DNA from: DATLNF01 sp046590575
Lineage (GTDB): Bacteria; Actinomycetota; Actinomycetes; BP-191
Reading direction: 5' to 3'
NCBI GenBank assembly: GCA_046590575.1
Contig: JBKJUS010000107.1
Coordinates: 43,102-107,101 of the forward strand
Length of the DNA: 64,000 bases
Position numbers and translations under genes: made by a program. Shown piece by piece: positions 56,756-64,000 of this stretch. The notes below the pieces were generated by a model, which was not told where the DNA came from, ran no database searches, and was given only the letters and a program-made list of their open reading frames with translations. How positions within the stretch are numbered: the stretch's first letter is position 1; each line of letters opens with the position of its first letter.

Positions 56756-59217
56756 CCGACCTGCGGCTCGTGCCAGCCCTTGTCGCGGCCTGGCTCGGTG
56801 CGGTCGCCGGTGCGCGGCTGCCGCGCCCGACCTGGCTCGGTGCCGCTGCCGCGCTGCTCGCCCTGGGCATCACTGCCGCGGTGCGACCCCGGCTGCCCGC
56901 CCGATGGGTGGTCGTGGCGGGCTGCGTCTGCGGTGCCGCTTCTCTCGTCGGGGCAGGTAGCCGCGCCGTCGTACGGGCTGATGACCTGCTCGCCCGGCTT
57001 GCTGCGCGCGGTGCGGAGGTCTCGCTCGACGTCGTGGTGACCGGTGACCCGGTGACGCTGGACGGCTCGGTGCGCGGCGCACACCGCTTCACCGGCGGGC
57101 TCCTGCTGCCGGTGCGAGCGGAGGTGGTCGCGATCGGCGCAGAGGCGACCAGCCTCCGGCATCCGGTGACCCTGCTCGCTCGAGGGGACGGGTGGCTCGG
57201 CCGGCTGCCCGGCGAGCGGCTGCGGGTCCAGGCTCGGCTCGCGCCTGCTCGGGAGCATGACCCGGTCGCCGCGGTCGCGCGGGCGCATGGAGCACCGGTA
57301 CGCCTCGCCCGAGCCGGACCGCTGCAGCGGGTCGCCGGTCGCCTGCGGACCGGCCTACGCGATGCCGCCGACGGTCTTCCGACTGATGCGCGCGGGCTGC
57401 TTCCGGGCCTCGTCATCGGCGATACGTCGCGGCTGCCGGACGATCTGCGCGAGGACTTCCGCGTCACCGGCATGACACACCTTGTTGCCGTCAGCGGCTC
57501 CAACGCCGCGCTGTTCCTCGCGCTCGCGCTGTTGCTCGCCCGGCGTACCGGCGCCTCCGTCGTGGTCACGGCGGTGATCGGCGGACTCGCTCTCGTCTTC
57601 TTCGTGGTGCTGGCCCGCCCGTCCCCGTCCGTGCTGCGTGCGGCGGTGATGGGTGGCATCGGCCTGGTTGCCCTGGTCACGGGCCGGGGTCGAGCCGGCT
57701 TCCCGGCGCTGGCCGGCGCGGCGCTGGTGCTCGTGCTCGTCGACCCCGGGCTCGCCCTTTCCGCCGGATTCGCGCTGTCGAGCGCGGCCACCGCCGGGCT
57801 CGTGTTGCTGGCACCGAGGTGGCGGGTCCGACTTGCCGCCCGGCTGCCCGAGTGGCTGGCCGATGCCGTTGCCGTCCCTCTGGCCGCGCAAGTTGCCTGC
57901 CTCCCTGTGCTTGTCGGTCTCTTCGGTGAGGTCAGCCTCGTCGCCGTGCCAGCCAACTTGCTCGCCATTCCGGCGGTCGGGCTCGCCACGGTGCTCGGCG
58001 TGGTCACCGCGCTGCTCGCACCCGTCGCTTTCCCGGTGGCGCGTCTGCTCGCCCTGGTGGCGGCCGCTCCGACACTCTGGTTGGCCTGGGTGGCTCGCAC
58101 GTTCGCGGCGGTGCCGAATGCCCGGGCGCCGTGGCCCACGGGGCTGCTCGGCGCGCTGTTGATGTGCGCGCTGTTGACGGGGGCGCCGCGAGCCTGGCGA
58201 CGTCGTACGACGCGCCGGGTGACCGCCACCGCACTCCCGGCCGTGCTGCTCGCCTTGGCCGCCGCTCGCGCCGTCCTCCCAGGATGGCCGCCGCCAGGTT
58301 GGCTGCTGGCTGCGTGCGATGTCGGCCAAGGCGACGGGCTCGTCGTACGCGGCCGCTCGGCGGTCCTCGTCGTGGACACGGGCCCCGAGCCCGACGCGAT
58401 CAGCAGGTGTCTCGACGACCTCGGAGTGGGTGACATCAGCTCGCTCGTGCTGACGCACCTGCACGCCGACCACGTCGAGGGACTGCCGGGCGCACTCGGC
58501 GGCCGCGAGGTGGCTGAGATCGTGACTGGACCGCTCGACGAGCCGGTCGAGGAGTGGATCCGGGTACGCCGATGGGCTGGTGACGAGCGGGTCGTGATCC
58601 GGCGGGCTGCGGCAGGGGAGCGGTGGGCGGTCGGCGACATCACCGTGACCGTGTTGGGTCCGGCGGCCGCCTACCGCGGGACCGCTTCGGACCCCAACAA
58701 CTCCTCTCTCGTCCTCGCCGTCGAGGTCGGTGGCACCCGACTGCTCCTGACCGGGGACATTGAGACACCGGCGCAGCAGGCAGTGCTCGCCGCAACGTCC
58801 CCGGCGGAGCTGCGGGCCGACGTGCTCAAGACGGCACACCACGGCAGCTCCCGTCAGGTGGAGGGATTTGCGGCCCAAGTCGGGGCGTCGGTCGCCGTGA
58901 CCTCAGTCGGTGCCGACAACCCTTACGGCCATCCGGCGCAGGCGACCATGTCGGCACTCGATGCCCTAGGACTCCGCAGCTTTCGCACGGATCGGCACGG
59001 CGATGTGGTCGTCGGGCGGGGTCGCGCAGGTGAGCTCTTCGCGGCGACCCGTCGGGGTAAACCGGCTGACTTTCCGCCGCGTGGGATGTCGCTGTTCCAG
59101 GCGGGGCGGCGGGCGGCCGCACCCGAGCTCTTCTGCCGAACACCGCGGGGTCCACCGTCGTCGCGGCCGTACGCCGGGCAGCGTGCGATCCTTGACGGGT
59201 GTCGATGGCGCCGCTGA
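56752..59217 (+). CDS. comEC: ComEC/Rec2 competence membrane channel with metallo-beta-lactamase-like domain
   Basis: The 821-residue product has a multi-pass Competence domain (GLVIGDTSRLPDDLREDFRV, VSGSNAALFLALALLLARR) and a C-terminal metallo-hydrolase domain (CDVGQGDGLVV, LTHLHADHVEGLPG with the metal HxHxDH, TAHHGSSRQ). It forms the inner membrane DNA channel in transformation. The last 30 or so residues overlap holA and look non-conserved. Confidence 0.94.
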   Translation: MTDLRLVPALVAAWLGAVAGARLPRPTWLGAAAALLALGITAAVRPRLPARWVVVAGCVCGAASLVGAGSRAVVRADDLLARLAARGAEVSLDVVVTGDPVTLDGSVRGAHRFTGGLLLPVRAEVVAIGAEATSLRHPVTLLARGDGWLGRLPGERLRVQARLAPAREHDPVAAVARAHGAPVRLARAGPLQRVAGRLRTGLRDAADGLPTDARGLLPGLVIGDTSRLPDDLREDFRVTGMTHLVAVSGSNAALFLALALLLARRTGASVVVTAVIGGLALVFFVVLARPSPSVLRAAVMGGIGLVALVTGRGRAGFPALAGAALVLVLVDPGLALSAGFALSSAATAGLVLLAPRWRVRLAARLPEWLADAVAVPLAAQVACLPVLVGLFGEVSLVAVPANLLAIPAVGLATVLGVVTALLAPVAFPVARLLALVAAAPTLWLAWVARTFAAVPNARAPWPTGLLGALLMCALLTGAPRAWRRRTTRRVTATALPAVLLALAAARAVLPGWPPPGWLLAACDVGQGDGLVVRGRSAVLVVDTGPEPDAISRCLDDLGVGDISSLVLTHLHADHVEGLPGALGGREVAEIVTGPLDEPVEEWIRVRRWAGDERVVIRRAAAGERWAVGDITVTVLGPAAAYRGTASDPNNSSLVLAVEVGGTRLLLTGDIETPAQQAVLAATSPAELRADVLKTAHHGSSRQVEGFAAQVGASVAVTSVGADNPYGHPAQATMSALDALGLRSFRTDRHGDVVVGRGRAGELFAATRRGKPADFPPRGMSLFQAGRRAAAPELFCRTPRGPPSSRPYAGQRAILDGCRWRR

Positions 59218-60173
59218 CCCTCATTACCGGTGACGAGGAACTCCTTGTTACCCGCGCACTGTCGACGATCGTCGGCGCGTTCCGCGTCACGGACCCTGAC
59301 GTCGACGTCTGTGACCACGAGGCGGCGTCGCTCGACCCTGCGACATTGCTGGATCTGGCCACGCCGTCGCTCTTCGGTGAGCAGCGAGTCGTGGTCCTCC
59401 GACTCGACGCCAAGCTTGACGACGTGGTGCGGGACGCGGTGCTGGCGTTCCTCGAGCTTGCCGGAGACGGTCTAGCCCTGGTGGTCGTGCACCCGGGTGG
59501 CAACACCGGAAAGCGAGTCGTCGATGCCTGCAAGGCCGCCGGCGCCGCATCGATCTCATGCAGCGGGACGAGCGGGCTCAAGAGCACCAAGCTCGCCGAC
59601 TACCTCCAGACCTTCGTTCGGTCGGAGATGGACTCGCTCGGGCAGCGACTGCCGCCGACCGCGGTCGCCGCACTTGTCGATGCGGTCGGCAGCGACCTGC
59701 GGGAGCTGGCCGCAGCCTGCTCGCAGCTCTGCGCCGACACTGGCGGCGCTGTGGACGAGGCTGCGGTACGCCGCTACTTCCGCGGCCGGGCCGAGGTCAC
59801 CGGGTTTGACCTGGCCGACCGCGCTGCCGAAGGCAACGCGACCGCCGCGCTGGTCGAGCTGCGCATCGCGCTCCAGGGCGGTTTAGACCCTGTGCTCGTG
59901 GTGGCCGCTCTCGGTCGCCAATTGCGCGCCGTGGCCCGCGTTGCTTCGGCCGGTCGGGGCACACCCGACGACATCGGCCGACGCCTAGGCTTGCACCCGT
60001 TCGCGGTGAAGAAGGCGCAGAAGCAGGCTCGGGGCTGGTCGCCCGAGTCGCTCACTGCCGCGCATGCGGCCGTCGCGATCGCTGACGCCGAGGTCAAAGG
60101 CGGCGGCACCGACCCGGCCTTCGCGGTCGAACGCGCTGTACGCCAGGTCGCTGAGCTCGGAGCCGGCCGGTGA
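59199..60173 (+). CDS. holA: DNA polymerase III delta subunit
   Basis: The delta subunit opens the beta clamp. The 324-residue product has the start LITGDEELLVTRAL, LFGEQRVVVLRLDAK, the delta motif LRELAAACSQL and the C-terminal LGLHPFAVKKAQKQARGW region typical of HolA. It overlaps comEC by 19 bases. GTG 59199 or ATG 59205 could be the start. Confidence 0.94.
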   Translation: MSMAPLTLITGDEELLVTRALSTIVGAFRVTDPDVDVCDHEAASLDPATLLDLATPSLFGEQRVVVLRLDAKLDDVVRDAVLAFLELAGDGLALVVVHPGGNTGKRVVDACKAAGAASISCSGTSGLKSTKLADYLQTFVRSEMDSLGQRLPPTAVAALVDAVGSDLRELAAACSQLCADTGGAVDEAAVRRYFRGRAEVTGFDLADRAAEGNATAALVELRIALQGGLDPVLVVAALGRQLRAVARVASAGRGTPDDIGRRLGLHPFAVKKAQKQARGWSPESLTAAHAAVAIADAEVKGGGTDPAFAVERAVRQVAELGAGR

Positions 60174-61117
60174 CGAGCGCTGAGTCCACCCGCCGCCGGC
60201 TGCTGAACCGGCCGCTGGCGACTGTGCCTGTCCGGGGCGGCCTGTCCGGTCCGCTCTATCCGAAGCTGTTGCGACTGAAGCACCTGCATCTCTCGGCCTG
60301 GCAGCGGGCGGCGCTCGTGGAGGGCTCGATCGCGGTCGGAGCCGTCGCCGCTTTGGCCGACCAGGTGACCGCGTGGACCCCTGTCGTGCTGCCGGTGGCG
60401 GTGGCGGCGGTCGTGAAGTTCCACGATGTGCTCACCGGAATCCTCAGCCCACGCGTCGCTGAGCCGCCGCCTACCCCTGAGGTATCGCGGGTCGCCTACG
60501 TCGGGGGGCAGCCCGCATTGCCGGCTCTTGTCACTCCGCCCACTCCGGCTGCCGGGCCCGTGCCACCGGAGGTACCTGTGTCGGAGGCGGTGTCTGTGCC
60601 CGCGGCGGTGTCTCTGGAGGAGCCGAGTGCTGTGCCGCAGCAGCGTCGCGCGACCGCTCGCGCCGTAGTCTCGCCGGCGCGCGTTCGCGCCGATCTCGAC
60701 CTGCTGACCGCAGCCGGCCTTGACCGCGCGTTGAACGAGCTCACGCGCCGAGGCGGGTTGGACACGTTCGTGCTCACCTTGGCGGACGCCGGCGAGGTAT
60801 CGGTCGTGCCGCTGCAGTACGGGCCTGGCGGGCGAAGCGCTGACGACGCCGTCGCGGGCACCCTCGCGAAACTAGCGAATGATCGTCGAAGCCTGCGCGC
60901 TGTGGCCGTCGGACGGGACGTCGCGATTCCGGGCAAGGCGCCCGGCGATGCCGTACACCTGGACCTCGAGCACGCCGAGGGGGAGAGGGAGCGGGTGACG
61001 GCGACGTACCGGCGGATCGGAGCCGGCGGGCAGGTCGTCGTCGGGGAGCTGACCCGGTTGACCGGTCGGCGCAGTGGCTTGGTACGACGAGTCTTCGGGG
61101 CGAGTCCGGACGCTTAG
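60170..61117 (+). CDS. Hypothetical protein with two membrane helices and Pro-rich linker
   Basis: The 315-residue product has one or two hydrophobic helices (about 47-83), a Pro-rich linker (about 95-165) and a soluble C-terminal domain (PARVRADLDLLTAAGLDRAL ... ERERVTATYRRIGAGGQVVVGEL). No recognised domain; the C-terminal strand-helix pattern is not diagnostic. It overlaps holA by GTGA and converges with rpsT. Confidence 0.8.
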   Translation: MTSAESTRRRLLNRPLATVPVRGGLSGPLYPKLLRLKHLHLSAWQRAALVEGSIAVGAVAALADQVTAWTPVVLPVAVAAVVKFHDVLTGILSPRVAEPPPTPEVSRVAYVGGQPALPALVTPPTPAAGPVPPEVPVSEAVSVPAAVSLEEPSAVPQQRRATARAVVSPARVRADLDLLTAAGLDRALNELTRRGGLDTFVLTLADAGEVSVVPLQYGPGGRSADDAVAGTLAKLANDRRSLRAVAVGRDVAIPGKAPGDAVHLDLEHAEGERERVTATYRRIGAGGQVVVGELTRLTGRRSGLVRRVFGASPDA

Positions 61118-61143
61118 TCAGTGCCAGGCAGTCGGGCGGAGCT

Positions 61144-61404
61144 TCAGACCTTGCTGACGGCCTTGGCCATCGCCGACTTGCGGTTGGCGGCCTGGTTGGC
61201 GTGGATGACGCCCTTGCTCGCTGCCTTGTCGAGCGCGCGAGAGGCGTCCTTGAGAGCGGCGAGGGCGGTCTCGGTGTCTCCGGCGGCGGTGGCCTCGCGG
61301 AATCGGCGTACCGACGTCTTGAGCGAGGACTTGACCGCCTTGTTGCGCAGCCGAGCCTTCTCGTTGGTCTTGATCCGCTTGATCTGAGACTTGATGTTCG
61401 CCAC
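61144..61404 (-). CDS. rpsT: 30S ribosomal protein S20
   Basis: The 86-residue product is rich in Lys/Arg/Ala with ANIKSQIKRIKTNEKARLRN at the start and KGVIHANQAANRKSAMAKAV at the end, both diagnostic of S20. The holA-rpsT-lepA order is conserved in actinobacteria. Confidence 0.96.
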   Translation of the reverse strand: MANIKSQIKRIKTNEKARLRNKAVKSSLKTSVRRFREATAAGDTETALAALKDASRALDKAASKGVIHANQAANRKSAMAKAVSKV

Positions 61405-61707
61405 GCGAAGAAGCCCTCATCGTCGGTCGGGAAGTGGTGGAGCGCGCTCCGGCCAGGAGGCCAGGCAACCTGCAGAGCCTACCAGCGACCGTCGTACGCC
61501 GTCCACGCGCGCCCGGGCCGCTGGGGGCCCGCTCGGTCGGCGCAACGTCCTCATGACTCGCCCATGGCTCAGTTGACTCGCCTCTAGCGCCGGCAGCCGA
61601 GGCGTCTGAGCCAATCGTGGCCGAGCAGACATGGTGTGCACGGTAGGCCGCGGCCGACATGGGATGATCCCGCTGGAGTCCCCTAGCCCCGAACGAGGCC
61701 TAACGGC
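61405..61707. other. Intergenic region between divergent rpsT and lepA
   Basis: This 303-base gap must hold promoters for both rpsT (minus) and lepA (plus). I see no gene, tRNA or clear hairpin. A GC-rich stretch (GGGCCGCTGGGGGCCC) could fold but is not diagnostic. Confidence 0.5.
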
Positions 61708-63522
<1,815 letters not shown>

Positions 63523-63670
63523 CCCGCTTCCTGCCGGGCGCTGGGGTGAGTCATGCCACAGCGCACGATCGTCCGTGGGCGATCGGTGACTAGCCCGATC
63601 GGGCTACCCTCGGACCAGCCCTGCGCCTCCCAGCCTGCTTCCCCCCTTACACCGATCGGTGCTCTGACCC

Positions 63671-64000
63671 GTGTCCCGGATCCACCCTGCTCGGCGCCGA
63701 CGTACGTTCGTGACCACCGTCCTGGCCACCTGCACCTCGCTGCTCGTCCCCCTGTCAATGGCTGAGGCCAACACCGTGTCCCCGGCGGGTGACCGCGGCG
63801 TCTGGAAGCAGACCCTGCGCGAGGACTTCAACGGCGCCCTCAACCGCAGCCGCTGGGGGACCTACGACGGACTCCCGGGCGAGCACGGGGTCTGGAAGGC
63901 CAACCACGTCGAGATGCACGGCGGGCAGGCGTGGATCCACGGCTACCGCGAGGGCACGAGGTTCGTGACCAGCGGGATGATGCTCACCAGCCTCCCGCAG
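63671..64000 (+). CDS. Secreted GH16-like glycoside hydrolase, N-terminal part
   Basis: The visible 110 residues start at GTG 63671 and have a basic n-region followed by a hydrophobic signal segment (FVTTVLATCTSLLVPLSMAEA). The mature part begins with FNGALNRSRWGTYDG and later RFVTSGMMLTS, a layout typical of GH16 enzymes (a beta-jelly-roll with a DFNG...W start and a TSGML strand). The catalytic ExDxE motif would lie beyond the window, so the family call is provisional. Confidence 0.65.
   Translation, partial: MSRIHPARRRRTFVTTVLATCTSLLVPLSMAEANTVSPAGDRGVWKQTLREDFNGALNRSRWGTYDGLPGEHGVWKANHVEMHGGQAWIHGYREGTRFVTSGMMLTSLPQ

Noticed and set aside
56628..58643. 671-residue minus-strand frame opposite comEC
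   Set aside because: It is Ser/Arg/Thr/Ala-rich and antisense to comEC motifs, a GC-skew artefact.

Overview
The window is about 70 percent GC, dense with GTG starts and 4-base stop/start overlaps, and carries gene blocks typical of high-GC Actinomycetota: rplU-rpmA-obg-proB-proA, nadD-rsfS-gpgP, leuS, comEA-comEC-holA-rpsT-lepA. MurA has Asp instead of the usual catalytic Cys, and nearby genes resemble the mycobacterial gpgP/octT neighbourhood. I would place it in the Actinomycetota without naming a genus.

Layout. 1-4571 is a complete selenocysteine locus: selB (running off the left edge), selA and the selenocysteine tRNA on the minus strand, with selD divergent. 4691-7421 is a tight plus-strand run of small single-pass membrane proteins. 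In its middle (5287-5463) lies a 58-codon DUF1059-type gene whose seventh codon is an in-frame TGA, followed by a good SECIS-like hairpin; I read it as a selenoprotein that standard gene calling would miss. 7457-9358 (minus) holds three tandem paralogues with one membrane segment, long asparagine-rich heptad repeats and a cysteine-containing tail. Together 4571-9358 looks like an undescribed selenium-linked membrane system. 9925-12423 has a stand-alone atpC, a corrinoid adenosyltransferase and murA.

12487-32945 is mostly acyl-CoA metabolism: 3-hydroxyacyl-CoA dehydrogenases (one a tandem double protein), SCP2-like proteins, ethylmalonyl-CoA mutase, crotonyl-CoA carboxylase/reductase, methylmalonyl-CoA epimerase, acetyl-CoA acetyltransferase and a MeaB GTPase. 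These fit the ethylmalonyl-CoA route of acetyl-CoA assimilation and B12-dependent mutase upkeep; the adenosyltransferase at 10336 could supply the cofactor. Interleaved are a small anti-sigma/STAS/ANTAR regulatory group, hydrolases, an AI-2E-type permease and secreted proteins.

33105-64000 is mainly housekeeping: ribosomal proteins, Obg, proline synthesis, a MoxR/VWA pair, nadD, an LCP-type protein, rsfS, a GpgP-like phosphatase, a subtilase, tRNA-Ala, leuS with a leader-peptide attenuator, a sortase-anchored M14 carboxypeptidase, a DegV protein, plsY, competence genes, holA, rpsT, lepA, and the start of a secreted GH16-like enzyme. Intergenic palindromes occur at 10944, 41365, 51497 and 55839, two of them copies of one dispersed element. 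A decayed Uma2-type gene sits between proB and proA.
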